A stretch of DNA of 64,000 nucleotides from Cryobacterium ruanii (GCF_004404055.1 NZ_SOHK01000015.1:124001-188000); one strand, 5' to 3'; shown: positions 36,666 to 46,151, counted from the stretch's first letter. Translations and numbers: made by a program. The notes: a model not told the origin generated them from the sequence alone.

Positions 36666-38006
36666 ATGTCGACCAAGAACAAGATGAAAACGATGGATGC
36701 GCCAGGTGCCGCCGCCGGACGCAATGCGACCGCTGCTGGCGCGGCCGCTCTTTCTGGTGCTCGTGCTGATGTTGGCGCTGCTGCTGCTGCTGCGAAACCG
36801 CGGGCGAAGAAGCCTAGCAACCTGCGTTCGCGACCGGCATTGCTGACCGTGCCCATCGTGCTGGTGGGCACCCTCGCGATCAGCCTCAATTTGGCGGCGC
36901 CCGCGCAGGCCCATGCTTTGGCGAAGAAACCACTCAAATCGAAGCTCGCCGAAACTGCTCCAGTTCTGTCGACGGTCGCGATCACCGCCGTGCAGGTTGC
37001 ACCGGCCCAGTACGCGGTCGTGGACGGCGACACCGTGAGCGGCATCGCCGCGCGGTTTGGCCTGTCGACGGCGGCCGTGCTGGCGCTGAACGGTCTCGAT
37101 TCACGGGCCCTGATCTTTGCGGGCCAGGTTTTAACCCTGACCCAGGCGCCGCCGGCCACTGCCGCGGCAGTGCCGGCGGCATCCGCTTCGACGAACTACG
37201 TCGTACAAAGCGGGGACACCATCAGCGGTATCGCGGCCGCCAATGGGCTGAAGACCGCCGATGTTCTCGGCGCCAACGGATTGAGCGGGAGCAGCGTTAT
37301 CTTCCCCGGCCAGGTTGTTCTTCTCACCGCGACGACCGCAATGGAGTCGGCCGCGTATGTCACGCCGGTGGCCGCGGTGCCCGCAGCGACGAGCCACACG
37401 ATCGCGTACGGTGAGACCATCACCGCGGTGGCCAACGCGGCCGGGGTGAGCGTGCAGTCCGTGCTCGACGCCAATGGCCTCGGATGGTCGAGCATCATCT
37501 ACCCCGGACAGGTTCTGACCCTGCCGGTCACTGCGCCACCGACATCCGTTTCGGCAGCTGCCGCCCCGATCACGGTGGCCACGGCCGGTATCGTCACCCC
37601 GATGTCAGCAGAAATGCGCCTGAACGCCCAGACGATCGTGACGGTCGGGCGTGGCGCCGGCGTGGGCGATGCCGGTCTCGTCGTGGCGCTGGCCGCAGCA
37701 GCCCAGGAATCGGGGCTGCGCAACGTCGACTATGGCGACCGGGATTCCCTCGGTCTGTTCCAGCAGCGCCCGGGCGCGGGCTGGGGCACCCCGGAGCAGG
37801 TCATGGACCCGGTGCGGGCCAGCCTCGCTTTCTTCGGCGGCACGAGCAATCCGAACCCAGACGTGACCCGCGGCCTGCTCGACATTGCCGGCTGGGAGTC
37901 TATGACGGTAACTCAGGCGGCGCAGGCCGTGCAGATTTCGGCCTACCCCGACTACTACGCCAAGTGGGAAACGTCGGCGCGCGCATGGCTCAGCCAAATC
38001 GGCTAG
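36666..38006 (+). CDS. secreted LysM-repeat cell-wall protein with lysozyme-like C-terminal domain
   Basis: A 446-residue exported protein. A long Ala-rich cytoplasmic lead and a membrane/signal helix (LLTVPIVLVGTLAISLNLAA, then PAQAHA) are followed by three LysM domains (YAVVDGDTVSGIAARFGLST; YVVQSGDTISGIAAANGLKT; HTIAYGETITAVANAAGVSV) separated by Ala/Pro/Thr linkers. The C-terminal domain (IVTVGRGAGVGDAGLVVALA, ESGLRNVDYGDRDSLGLFQQ, WGTPEQVMDPVRASLAFFGG) resembles the lysozyme-like fold found in actinobacterial wall hydrolases; the Glu in AAQESGL could be catalytic. It should bind peptidoglycan. A CGGAG site precedes the ATG. Confidence 0.9.
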   Translation: MSTKNKMKTMDAPGAAAGRNATAAGAAALSGARADVGAAAAAAKPRAKKPSNLRSRPALLTVPIVLVGTLAISLNLAAPAQAHALAKKPLKSKLAETAPVLSTVAITAVQVAPAQYAVVDGDTVSGIAARFGLSTAAVLALNGLDSRALIFAGQVLTLTQAPPATAAAVPAASASTNYVVQSGDTISGIAAANGLKTADVLGANGLSGSSVIFPGQVVLLTATTAMESAAYVTPVAAVPAATSHTIAYGETITAVANAAGVSVQSVLDANGLGWSSIIYPGQVLTLPVTAPPTSVSAAAAPITVATAGIVTPMSAEMRLNAQTIVTVGRGAGVGDAGLVVALAAAAQESGLRNVDYGDRDSLGLFQQRPGAGWGTPEQVMDPVRASLAFFGGTSNPNPDVTRGLLDIAGWESMTVTQAAQAVQISAYPDYYAKWETSARAWLSQIG

Positions 38007-38077
38007 CTGGCCACGAGCCTGACCCCCGGCCGGGACGGTTTTCGCGCGCCGCGCGCCGGAGCCGCCACCGAATTCCG

Positions 38078-38083
38078 TAGAAT
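38078..38083 (+). promoter_or_regulatory. -10 element of a likely leaderless promoter (pknL)
   Basis: TAGAAT, then six bases (CAAGAA), then the GTG at 38090. No ribosome-binding site is present. Confidence 0.55.
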
Positions 38084-38089
38084 CAAGAA

Positions 38090-40072
38090 GTGAGCGTTCC
38101 CTCGACCGACCCGATGATCGGCCGTCTAATCGACGGCCGGTATCAAGTGCGATCCCGCATCGCGCGCGGTGGTATGGCCACGGTCTACCTCGCCACCGAT
38201 CTGCGGCTCGAACGCCGGGTCGCGATCAAGATCATGCATGGCCACCTCGCCGATGACAGCGCGTTCAAGATCCGCTTCATCCAGGAGGCTCGATCGGCTG
38301 CACGGCTCGCTCACCCCAACGTTGTGAACGTGTTCGACCAGGGCCAGGACGCCGACATGGCCTACCTCGTCATGGAATACTTGCCAGGCATCACGCTGCG
38401 CGACCTGCTCAAGGACTACGGCCGACTCACCCCCGAACAGACGCTCGACATACTCGAAGCCATACTCAGCGGGCTCGCCGCCGCCCACAAGGCCGGCATC
38501 GTGCACCGCGATGTCAAGCCCGAGAACGTGCTGCTCGCCGACGACGGCCGCATCAAGATCAGCGACTTCGGCCTGGCCCGCGCGGTCAACAACAACACGG
38601 CGACCGGCCAGGCCCTGCTCGGCACCATCGCGTACCTCTCCCCCGAGCTCGTGACCCGCGGCATCGCGGATGCGCGCAGCGACATCTATGCGCTCGGCAT
38701 CATGACCTTCGAAATGCTCACGGGCGAGCAGCCCTACGTGGGCGAGGCTCCGATGCAGATCGCCTACCAGCACGCCAACGACACCGTGCCGATGCCGAGC
38801 ACCAAGGTCGCCTCCATTCCCCGCGAATTCGACGAACTCGTGCTCTGGGCCACCGCCCGCGACCCCGAAGACCGTCCCCGGGACGCCCGGGTCATGCTCG
38901 ACCAGCTGCACGACGTCAGCGCGCTCGTGCGCAGCGGCACCCAAGAGCTCGCGCTGCAGTCCACCATGGTGCTGCCCGCGAGCCTGCGCACCGGCGTCAA
39001 CGCCGGAGCGGATGCCGAAACACAGGTTCTCGGCGCCAAGCTCGCGCCCTCCAAACCTCCCGCCGCGACCCTGCTGGGCATCCACCCGCTTGGTACCGGC
39101 CCGGTCGGCCCACCCAACAGTGGTGACCTCCTGAGTGAGAAGGCCGACAAACGCAAGCGCCGCGGCTTCTGGCTCTTCGCCCTGGTCATTCTCATTGCGG
39201 CGGCCCTCGGCGGTACCGGTTGGTATTTCGGTTCCGGCCCAGGGTCTGACGTGTCCGTGCCCGACTTCGCCTCGGCCTCCCCCGAGACCGCATCATCCCA
39301 GCTGACCGAGCTGGGTCTGATCCCCGAGCTGGGCGGTGCCTTCAGCGCCACGATCGCCGAGGGACTCGTCATCGGCACCGATCCGGATGCCGGCAGCCGC
39401 GTATCGCAGGACAGCACGGTCACGATCATCGTCTCCCAGGGCCTGCAGCCCATCACGCTGCCTGCCCTGGCTGGTTTGCCGCAGGAGACGGCATCCGCTG
39501 CCATCACCGATCTGAATGCGGTGGTCGGCAGTATTGACCCGACCTTCAACGGCAACGTACCCGCGGGCTCGGTCGTGTCGGCCAGCAAGCAGTCCGACGG
39601 TGCCGACGTCTCGGCCGGCGGCGAATATTTCGAAGGCCTGACCGTGAATCTCGTAGTGTCGCTCGGCTCCATCCCGAACGTCGACGGCAAGACGGTGGCC
39701 GCGGCCACAGACATTCTGGTCGGCAAGAACCTGCTCGTGGTCTCGGGCGAGCAGACCTACAGCGACACGGTCGACGAGGGCGACGTCATCACCGCGCAGG
39801 TGCCAGAGGGCACCATTCGCGAGGGGGCCACCGTCACCTTGGTCATCTCACGCGGCCCCGAGCCCGTCATCGTGCCCAATGTCGTCGGCATGTCCTGGAG
39901 CGACGGCAAAGACGCCCTGACCGCGCTCGGCTTCAAACTTACCTACAACCCGGGCGCGGATGCACCGCTCTACTCGTCGCTTATCCAAGTAGCGTCGACG
40001 GATCCGGCGGCTGGCACGTCATTGCCCAAGGGCAGCACGATATCGCTCAAGCCGACTAATCCGTTCGGTTAG
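38090..40072 (+). CDS. pknL: PASTA-domain Ser/Thr protein kinase, PknL-like
   Basis: A 660-residue membrane kinase. The catalytic domain (about 1-285) has the glycine loop IARGGMATVYLA, Lys47 in VAIKIMHG, HRD at 139-141 (VHRDVKPENVLL) and DFG at 159-161. A juxtamembrane linker with several threonines leads to one membrane helix (about 358-377) and four extracellular PASTA repeats (VSVPDFASASPETASSQLTE; ITLPALAGLPQETASAAITD; IPNVDGKTVAAATDILVG; VIVPNVVGMSWSDGKDALTA) that bind muropeptides or lipid II. The Rv2175c homologue and DAHP synthase nearby match the mycobacterial pknL locus, though M. tuberculosis PknL lacks PASTA domains. Confidence 0.93.
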   Translation: MSVPSTDPMIGRLIDGRYQVRSRIARGGMATVYLATDLRLERRVAIKIMHGHLADDSAFKIRFIQEARSAARLAHPNVVNVFDQGQDADMAYLVMEYLPGITLRDLLKDYGRLTPEQTLDILEAILSGLAAAHKAGIVHRDVKPENVLLADDGRIKISDFGLARAVNNNTATGQALLGTIAYLSPELVTRGIADARSDIYALGIMTFEMLTGEQPYVGEAPMQIAYQHANDTVPMPSTKVASIPREFDELVLWATARDPEDRPRDARVMLDQLHDVSALVRSGTQELALQSTMVLPASLRTGVNAGADAETQVLGAKLAPSKPPAATLLGIHPLGTGPVGPPNSGDLLSEKADKRKRRGFWLFALVILIAAALGGTGWYFGSGPGSDVSVPDFASASPETASSQLTELGLIPELGGAFSATIAEGLVIGTDPDAGSRVSQDSTVTIIVSQGLQPITLPALAGLPQETASAAITDLNAVVGSIDPTFNGNVPAGSVVSASKQSDGADVSAGGEYFEGLTVNLVVSLGSIPNVDGKTVAAATDILVGKNLLVVSGEQTYSDTVDEGDVITAQVPEGTIREGATVTLVISRGPEPVIVPNVVGMSWSDGKDALTALGFKLTYNPGADAPLYSSLIQVASTDPAAGTSLPKGSTISLKPTNPFG

Positions 40073-40264
40073 TCAGCCCCTACGTTCGGTCTTCCTTTAG
40101 ACGATGACCTGAGGGCGTCGCAGGGACTCGGAGCGCAGGCGCGGAACTCGCAGACCCATGGCAGGAACATTGCTGCGGTGCGAAAGCAACTGAGTTTGCT
40201 CCGACGCGGCCCGCCCCGGGACCGCTCGGCGCGGCAGCAACGAATCGAGCGCATCCGCTTTGTT

Positions 40265-40293
40265 CCGGGCCCACCTGACGACAGTGGGCCCGG
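40265..40293. terminator. hairpin between convergent pknL and DAHP synthase genes
   Basis: CCGGGCCCAC (40265-40274) pairs with GTGGGCCCGG (40284-40293), a perfect 10-bp stem with a 9-base loop. It is the only strong structure in the 239-bp convergent gap. There is no T-run on either side, so it is at best a bidirectional hairpin terminator of the stem-only kind. Confidence 0.5.
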
Positions 40294-40311
40294 GCCCCGT
40301 GCAGAGAGACG

Positions 40312-41682
40312 CTAGCGGGCGGCGAGCTCCTCTGCCACCAGGAAAGCGAGTTCGAGTGACTGCATGTGGTTCAGGCGCGGGTCGCAGAGCGACTCGTAAC
40401 GGGTCGCCAGGGCAGCCTCGTCGATGTGCTCCGAACCACCGAGGCATTCGGTGACGTCGTCGCCGGTGAGCTCGACGTGGATTCCACCCGGATGCGTTCC
40501 CACGGCGCGATGCGCCTCGAAGAAGCCCTTGACCTCGTCGACGACGTCGTCGAACCGGCGCGTCTTGTAGCCGGTCGGTGTGGTGACGCCGTTGCCGTGC
40601 ATCGGGTCGGTGACCCAGAGCGGCGTCGCTTCACTGGCCTTGATGGCCTCGAGCAGCGGCGGTAGGGCGTCGCGCACCTTGCCGGCCCCCATGCGGGTGA
40701 TGAAGGTCAGGCGGCCCGGTTCGCGGTTCGGGTCGAGCTTGTCGACGAGACGCAGCATGTCGTCGGCCGAGGTGGTCGGCCCGAGCTTGACGCCGATCGG
40801 GTTGCGCACCCGTGACAGGAAGTCCACGTGGGCACCGTCGAGGTCGCGGGTGCGTTCGCCGATCCAGATGAAGTGTGCCGAGGTGTTGTACGGCGTTCCG
40901 GTGCGTGAATCGATGCGGGTCATCGGGCGCTCGTAGTCCATCAGCAGCCCCTCATGGCTGGTGTAGAACTCGGTGCGGCGCATGGCCTCGAAGTCGGCGC
41001 CGCAAGCGATCATGAACTTGATCGCCCGGTCGATCTCCTTGGCCACCTTCTCGTACTGCTGGTTCGCCGGGTTGGCGGCGAAGCCCTGGTTCCAGCTGTG
41101 CACCTGGCGCAGGTCGGCGAAGCCACCCTGCGTGAAGGCACGAATCAGATTGAGGGTCGAAGCAGACGTGTGGTAAGCCTTGACCAGCCGGTCGGGGTCC
41201 GCCGCGCGTGACTCGGCGGTGAATGGGTAGCCGTTGACGATGTCACCGCGGTAAGCGGGCAGGGTGATGTCGCCGCGGGTCTCGAAGTCGCTCGAGCGGG
41301 GCTTGGCGAACTGGCCGGCCATCCGCCCCATTTTGATCACGGGCATCGACGCACCGTAGGTGAGCACGACGGCCATCTGCAGCACGGTTTTCACGCGGTT
41401 GCGGATCTGATCGGCCGTTGCACCGCTGAAGGTCTCCGCGCAGTCGCCGCCCTGCAGCAGAAAACCAGCTCCGCCAGCGGCCTGGGCGAGCCGGTCGCGC
41501 AGAATGTCGACCTCACCGGCGAAGACCAGCGGCGGCTGGGTCGCCAGTTCAGCGGATGCCGCGGCCACCTTCGCCGCGTCGGGCCAGGTGGGCTGCTGCT
41601 TGATCGCAAGGGTGCGCCAGTGGTCCAGGCCCGTGATGACAGAGGCTTCTGCGGCAACGATGGGCTCGGTGGGGTCTACCAC
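40312..41682 (-). CDS. aroG: 3-deoxy-7-phosphoheptulonate synthase, class II
   Basis: A 456-residue plant/mycobacterial-type DAHP synthase, first enzyme of the shikimate pathway (erythrose 4-phosphate plus phosphoenolpyruvate). LLQGGDCAETFSG carries the metal-binding Cys and PEP-site residues, QFAKPRSSDFE the phosphate site, with later metal ligands in LWVTDPMHGNGV and GGIHVELTGDDVTECLGG. Class II enzymes are the usual form in actinobacteria, often with allosteric sites in the N-terminal region. Start GTG at 41680-41682 with AGGAA upstream. Downstream of plsC on the same strand. Confidence 0.97.
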   Translation of the reverse strand: MVDPTEPIVAAEASVITGLDHWRTLAIKQQPTWPDAAKVAAASAELATQPPLVFAGEVDILRDRLAQAAGGAGFLLQGGDCAETFSGATADQIRNRVKTVLQMAVVLTYGASMPVIKMGRMAGQFAKPRSSDFETRGDITLPAYRGDIVNGYPFTAESRAADPDRLVKAYHTSASTLNLIRAFTQGGFADLRQVHSWNQGFAANPANQQYEKVAKEIDRAIKFMIACGADFEAMRRTEFYTSHEGLLMDYERPMTRIDSRTGTPYNTSAHFIWIGERTRDLDGAHVDFLSRVRNPIGVKLGPTTSADDMLRLVDKLDPNREPGRLTFITRMGAGKVRDALPPLLEAIKASEATPLWVTDPMHGNGVTTPTGYKTRRFDDVVDEVKGFFEAHRAVGTHPGGIHVELTGDDVTECLGGSEHIDEAALATRYESLCDPRLNHMQSLELAFLVAEELAAR

Positions 41683-41781
41683 GGGATGATTCCTGTTTTC
41701 TCTGCTGGACCGTAGAACTCGTAACGGCCTGAAATGGATGAGGTGCGCCGCGCTGAACGCGCAGACAGCACTTCTTTCAGC

Positions 41782-42471
41782 CTAGCGCGAAAGGCTGGCC
41801 CGCTTCTCTTTCACGGACGAGGCGTAGACGTCGACGTATTCCTGCGTGCTCAGCCGCTGCAGCTCATACATGAGCTCGTCGGTGACGCTGCGCAGCACGA
41901 ACCGGTCACCTTCCATTCCCTCGAACCGGGTGAAGTCGAGCGGTTTGCCGATGACAATGCCGATGCGCCGCACCTGCGGAATCCTGGTGCCGGTCGGCAT
42001 GGCCTTCTCGGTATCGATCATGGCCACAGGAATGACCGTCACGCCCGATTCCAACACCATGCGCGCTACTCCGGTGCGACCGCGATACAGACGGGCGTCC
42101 GGGCTGCGGGTGCCCTCGGGGTAGATACCGAGAATGCGACCCTCACCGAGCACCCGCAGGCCGGTGTTGAGGGAATCCTCCGAGGCCTTACCGCCCGACC
42201 GGTCGATGGGCAGCTGCCCGGCGGCGGTGAGGAATTGTCGCGTCGCCCACCCTTTCAAGCCCTTTCCGGTGAAATAGTCACTCTTAGCCAGAAAGGCCAC
42301 CCGGCGCGGCACGACCAGCGGCAGAAAGACCGAATCGATGAACGACAGGTGGTTGCTGGCCAGAATGACCGGGCCCGTCTTGGGAATATTCTCCAGGCCG
42401 ATGATCCACGGTCGAAACAGCGAGAGCAACAGCGGGCCGATGACGATGTTCTTCATGATCCAATAGAACAT
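41782..42471 (-). CDS. plsC: 1-acyl-sn-glycerol-3-phosphate acyltransferase
   Basis: A 229-residue membrane-associated PlsC, the second acylation step of phosphatidate synthesis. The HX4D motif is HLSFID in ILASNHLSFIDSVF, the acceptor-binding motif is GIYPEGTRSPDARLYRG, and motif IV is GVTVIPVAMI. It corresponds to mycobacterial Rv2182c by position. The frame also has a GTG two codons upstream, but the ATG at 42469-42471 stands five bases after AAAGGAG and is preferred. It lies between the ROK kinase and DAHP synthase on the minus strand. Confidence 0.93.
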   Translation of the reverse strand: MFYWIMKNIVIGPLLLSLFRPWIIGLENIPKTGPVILASNHLSFIDSVFLPLVVPRRVAFLAKSDYFTGKGLKGWATRQFLTAAGQLPIDRSGGKASEDSLNTGLRVLGEGRILGIYPEGTRSPDARLYRGRTGVARMVLESGVTVIPVAMIDTEKAMPTGTRIPQVRRIGIVIGKPLDFTRFEGMEGDRFVLRSVTDELMYELQRLSTQEYVDVYASSVKEKRASLSR

Positions 42472-42545
42472 TCGCACTCCTTTATCCGACTACGAAAGCT
42501 TAGTCCGCCCGTCCCATTCCACCGGATGCCGCGCACGGCATCCGC

Positions 42546-43490
42546 TCAGCGCACCGCGTGCAGCCGGGCCAGGTCGGCTGCGCCCACGACCCCGGCATCA
42601 TTGACGAACTGGGCGATCGCGAACTCCGCTTCCGGATGGTAGCCTCGCGCCGGCAGGTATTCGAGATAAGCCGCCCGAATCGGTTCGAGCAACAGGTCGC
42701 CCGCCGCGGCCACGCCCCCGCCGAACACGAACACCTGAGGGTCGAGCACCGCACCGAGGCTCGCGCAGGCCTGCCCGAGGGCACCGCCCAGCTGGCGCAG
42801 TGCAGCGCGGGCGCCGCCATCCCCGTCCTCGATCAGCCGTCCCACGTCTTTGCCGGTGAGCTTGCCGCGCCGCGCGCGGACGCCGGCCAGCCCGAGTCCG
42901 ATGCCGCCGGCGTCCGCGAACTCGTTGGCGATGCGCAACAGCGCCCTACCGGATCCGTACTGCTCCAGGCATCCGTGAGCGCCGCAGCCGCACGGCAGCC
43001 CGTCGGGCACCACGCGCAGGTGGCCCAACTCGGCTCCGGCGCCGAAGCCGCCGCGAAACAGTGCGTTGTTGGTCACGATCGCCCCGCCGACACCGGTGCC
43101 GATGGTGAGGGTGACCATATCGGTGTACGCCCGCCCGGCGCCATACCGAAATTCTGCCCAGCCGGCAGCATTCGCGTCGTTTTCGATGATGATAGGCAGG
43201 TCGATCCGGGCCTCGAGCTTGTCCCGGAATGGCTCATTTCGCCAGCTGATGTTCGGGGCGTAGTACACCGTCGACTGTGCGGAATCGATAAAGCCGGCAG
43301 CGGCGACCCCCGCCGCCACGACGTCTTCCCCCTCGCCCAGGCTGAGAATCATGGCCACGACGGTGTCTTCGATCTCGCGCGGGTTACCCGGGGTAGTCGG
43401 CTGCCGATCAGAGCGGATGATGGTGCCCGCCTCATCGACGAGCGCTCCGGCAATCTTGGTGCCCCCGATATCGATACCTATGGCGTGCAC
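42546..43490 (-). CDS. ROK family sugar kinase (glucokinase-like)
   Basis: A ROK-family kinase of about 314 residues. The ATP phosphate-binding motif AIGIDIGGTKIAGALVDEAG is at the N-terminus; the sugar-binding and catalytic region includes ENDANAAGWAEFRYG, then GTGVGGAIV, and the zinc-binding ROK signature CGCGAHGCLEQYGSG is intact. ROK kinases phosphorylate glucose, N-acetylmannosamine or related sugars; the residues suggest glucokinase but do not prove it. No helix-turn-helix domain is present, so it is a kinase and not a ROK repressor. GTG at 43488-43490 with AAAGG upstream is chosen over an upstream start that would add 23 residues. Confidence 0.9.
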   Translation of the reverse strand: MHAIGIDIGGTKIAGALVDEAGTIIRSDRQPTTPGNPREIEDTVVAMILSLGEGEDVVAAGVAAAGFIDSAQSTVYYAPNISWRNEPFRDKLEARIDLPIIIENDANAAGWAEFRYGAGRAYTDMVTLTIGTGVGGAIVTNNALFRGGFGAGAELGHLRVVPDGLPCGCGAHGCLEQYGSGRALLRIANEFADAGGIGLGLAGVRARRGKLTGKDVGRLIEDGDGGARAALRQLGGALGQACASLGAVLDPQVFVFGGGVAAAGDLLLEPIRAAYLEYLPARGYHPEAEFAIAQFVNDAGVVGAADLARLHAVR

Positions 43491-43663
43491 AAGGGCACCT
43501 TTCGTTCGGGGCAATCGAATAGTGGGCTGAGAGGACCGGCCGGCAGTGCCTGACACCATCTAGAGTGTAGTAAACCAGTTAGCCGCTGCATGAAACACCC
43601 GCTCACTGCACAAATTTCGTTGCAGGGGCAGTTGATTGTTCAGCCGGTATCAAAGGAGTTGCC

Positions 43664-45496
43664 GTGAAACAGTTTGATATGCCCGCCGTCGTTCCCGCCG
43701 ATCCTGGCGCCAACATCACCGACTTGCTCATGGATCGCCTTGCCGCGACTCCGGATCTTATCCTGTTTTCGCTGCCGCGCGGCGGCCAGTGGCTTCCCGT
43801 CACCACACGCGAGTTCCACGCTCAGGTCGTAGCGCTGGCCAAGGGCCTCGTTGCCGCTGGCATCGAACCCGGCGACAAAATCGGACTCATCTGCAAGACC
43901 CGCTACGAGTGGACCCTGATCGACTTCGCCGTCTGGTTCGCCGGAGCCGTTCTGGTGCCCGTCTACGAGACGAGCTCGCCGAGCCAGGTGCAGTGGAACC
44001 TCGGCGACTCCGGCGCCCTGGCAGTCATCGTCGAAACCGCCGACCACTTCGCCCGGTTCGACGAGGTCCACCCGGAGCTGGCCTCCATTGGTTCGGTGTG
44101 GCAGATCGATCTCGGTGACCTCGACAAGCTCGTCGCCGGGGGGGCCAACGTCACCGACGCCGAGATCGAACGCCGCCGCAACCTCGCCGTCGGTGACGAC
44201 ATGGCCACCCTCATCTACACCTCCGGGTCGACCGGCAAGCCCAAGGGCTGCGTGCTCACCCACGCGAACTTCCTTGAAACGAGCCGCAACGCCGCCGTTG
44301 CGCTCCGGGAAGTGCTGGTTCACCCCGAGGGCGCCTCAACCCTGCTGTTCATCACGACCGCCCACGTCTTTGCACGTTTCATCTCGGTGTTGTGCGTGCA
44401 CGCCGGCGTGCGCGTGGGGCACCAGGCCGACACCAAAACCCTTCTCGCGGCACTGGGCAGCTTTCAACCGACCTTTCTGCTCGCGGTACCTCGTGTGTTC
44501 GAAAAGGTCTACAACTCGGCCCAGCAGAAGGCCGTCGCCGGCGGCAAGGGCAAAATCTTCGATGCGGCCGCCCACGTGGCAGTCGAGCACTCCAAGCTGG
44601 TGCAGGACGGAACGTCAATTCCGCTCGGTATGAAGATCAAGTTCGCGCTGTTCGACAAGCTCGTCTACAGCAAACTGCGGGCCGCCATGGGCGGCAAGGT
44701 AGTCTGGGCGGTCTCCGGTTCGGCGCCGCTCGGCGCCCACCTCGGTCACTTCTTCAAGAGCCTCGGCATCGTCATTCTCGAGGGCTACGGCCTGACCGAG
44801 ACGACCGCCCCGGCCACAGTGGGGCTCGCCACCCGGGCCAAGATCGGCACCGTCGGCCCGCCATTGCCGGGCGTCTCGGTGCGCGTGATGGATGACGGAG
44901 AGATCGAGGTCCAGGGCGTCAACGTCTTCAAGGAATACTGGAAGAACCCGGTGGCCACCGCCGAGACCTTCAACGAGGGCTGGTTGAAGACCGGCGATAT
45001 CGGCGATTTCGACGCCGACGGTTTTCTCACCATCACCGGGCGCAAGAAGGAGATCATCGTGACGGCCGGCGGCAAGAATGTGGCTCCGGCCGCGCTTGAA
45101 GACCCCATCCGCGCCAATCTGCTGATCGGCCAGGTCGTCGTCGTGGGCGACCAGAAGCCCTTCATCGGCGCACTCATCACCCTCGACCCCGACATGCTGC
45201 CGGTCTGGCTGAACAACCACCAGGAGGATGCCGGCATGACGCTCGCGCAGGCATCCGTCAATAAGTCTGTGCTCGCGGAAATTCAGCGCGCGGTCGATCA
45301 CGCCAACGAGGGTGTGTCCCGGGCGGAGTCGATTCGCAAGTTCTCGCTGCTGGCGGTTGAATTCACCGAGGACAGCGGGCACCTGACGCCGAAGATGAGC
45401 ATCAAACGCAATATCATTCTGCGGGACTTCGCCGGTGAGATCGACGCGATGTATTCGAACGCGCCGGCTACCGAGGGGATTTCACTGCGCGAGTAG
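43664..45496 (+). CDS. long-chain fatty-acid--CoA ligase, FadD15-like
   Basis: A 610-residue AMP-forming acyl-CoA synthetase. The ATP/AMP signature is LIYTSGSTGKPKGCVLTHAN; the FACS region is ILEGYGLTETTAPATVGLA, followed by the hinge region WLKTGDIGDFDADGFLTITG and the C-terminal catalytic Lys segment SIKRNIILRDF. Substrates are probably long-chain fatty acids. Position near plsC matches mycobacterial fadD15 (Rv2187), so it may activate acyl groups for lipid synthesis. The GTG start has an AAAGGAG site seven bases before it. Divergent from the ROK gene across about 170 bp. Confidence 0.94.
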   Translation: MKQFDMPAVVPADPGANITDLLMDRLAATPDLILFSLPRGGQWLPVTTREFHAQVVALAKGLVAAGIEPGDKIGLICKTRYEWTLIDFAVWFAGAVLVPVYETSSPSQVQWNLGDSGALAVIVETADHFARFDEVHPELASIGSVWQIDLGDLDKLVAGGANVTDAEIERRRNLAVGDDMATLIYTSGSTGKPKGCVLTHANFLETSRNAAVALREVLVHPEGASTLLFITTAHVFARFISVLCVHAGVRVGHQADTKTLLAALGSFQPTFLLAVPRVFEKVYNSAQQKAVAGGKGKIFDAAAHVAVEHSKLVQDGTSIPLGMKIKFALFDKLVYSKLRAAMGGKVVWAVSGSAPLGAHLGHFFKSLGIVILEGYGLTETTAPATVGLATRAKIGTVGPPLPGVSVRVMDDGEIEVQGVNVFKEYWKNPVATAETFNEGWLKTGDIGDFDADGFLTITGRKKEIIVTAGGKNVAPAALEDPIRANLLIGQVVVVGDQKPFIGALITLDPDMLPVWLNNHQEDAGMTLAQASVNKSVLAEIQRAVDHANEGVSRAESIRKFSLLAVEFTEDSGHLTPKMSIKRNIILRDFAGEIDAMYSNAPATEGISLRE

Positions 45497-45659
45497 TTTG
45501 GCGGAGGGGCTCCGACTCCGACTCCGACTTGCACTATACGGTGGGTTCGGCCCGAGCAAAGCATTTTGCCCGTGCCCTCATGCTTGAGGCTTCGCCCGCA
45601 CCACAGGCCCTAGAAGCTCAGGGATTCAGGCCGGGGGGTGAAGGATGGCCGGATGGGGG

Positions 45660-46151
45660 CTAGAACCAGGTGGACTCACGGATCTCTTTCATCGCGGCCC
45701 GCCGGTTTTCTTTATCCAGGCGGTCGATGTAGAGAAAGCCGTCGAGGTGATCGGTTTCGTGTTGCAGGGCCTGGGCCATGATGCCGGTGCCGGAGAGTTC
45801 GATGGGATTGTTGTCGAGGTCGATGCCGGTGACGCGGGCGAACGGATAGCGTTCGGTGGGGTACCAGAGGCCAGGAACGGAAAGGCAGCCCTCGTCGACG
45901 AGGGCAGGCTCGCCGGACAGTTCGACGACAATGGGATTGAGAATGTAGCCGACGACGCCCTCGACGTTGTAGCTGAAGGCCCGCAGGTTGACGCCGATCT
46001 GCGAGGCGGCGACGCCGGCCCGACCGGGCAGACGCACGCTGTCGACGAGGTCCTGCACGAGGCCGCGCACCCGGTCGTCAATTCCGATGATGGGGTCGGA
46101 GGCGGTCTTGAGCACCGGATCTCCGAAGAGACGGATCTGGCGTTCGGGCAC
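45660..46151 (-). CDS. def: peptide deformylase
   Basis: A 163-residue metalloenzyme that removes the formyl group from nascent proteins. The three family motifs are present: GRAGVAASQIGVNL (motif 1, GVAAxQ variant), VDEGCLSVPG with the metal-binding Cys (motif 2), and LQHETDHLDGFLY with HExxH (motif 3). Length is normal. The start is GTG at 46149-46151 with GAGGAG upstream. It follows the MinD-like ATPase gene on the same strand with a 53-bp gap. The 163-bp gap to fadD contains a short TCCGAC triplicate at 45511 and no gene. Confidence 0.96.
   Translation of the reverse strand: MPERQIRLFGDPVLKTASDPIIGIDDRVRGLVQDLVDSVRLPGRAGVAASQIGVNLRAFSYNVEGVVGYILNPIVVELSGEPALVDEGCLSVPGLWYPTERYPFARVTGIDLDNNPIELSGTGIMAQALQHETDHLDGFLYIDRLDKENRRAAMKEIRESTWF

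Noticed and set aside
40073-40264. Possible small gene in the pknL-DAHP synthase gap
   Set aside because: The minus-strand frames there are Arg/Ala-rich with no ribosome site; only the hairpin at 40265-40293 is supported.
45511-45528. TCCGAC triplicate after the acyl-CoA ligase gene
   Set aside because: Three copies of a hexamer can arise by chance in this composition and there is no gene or structure to connect it to.
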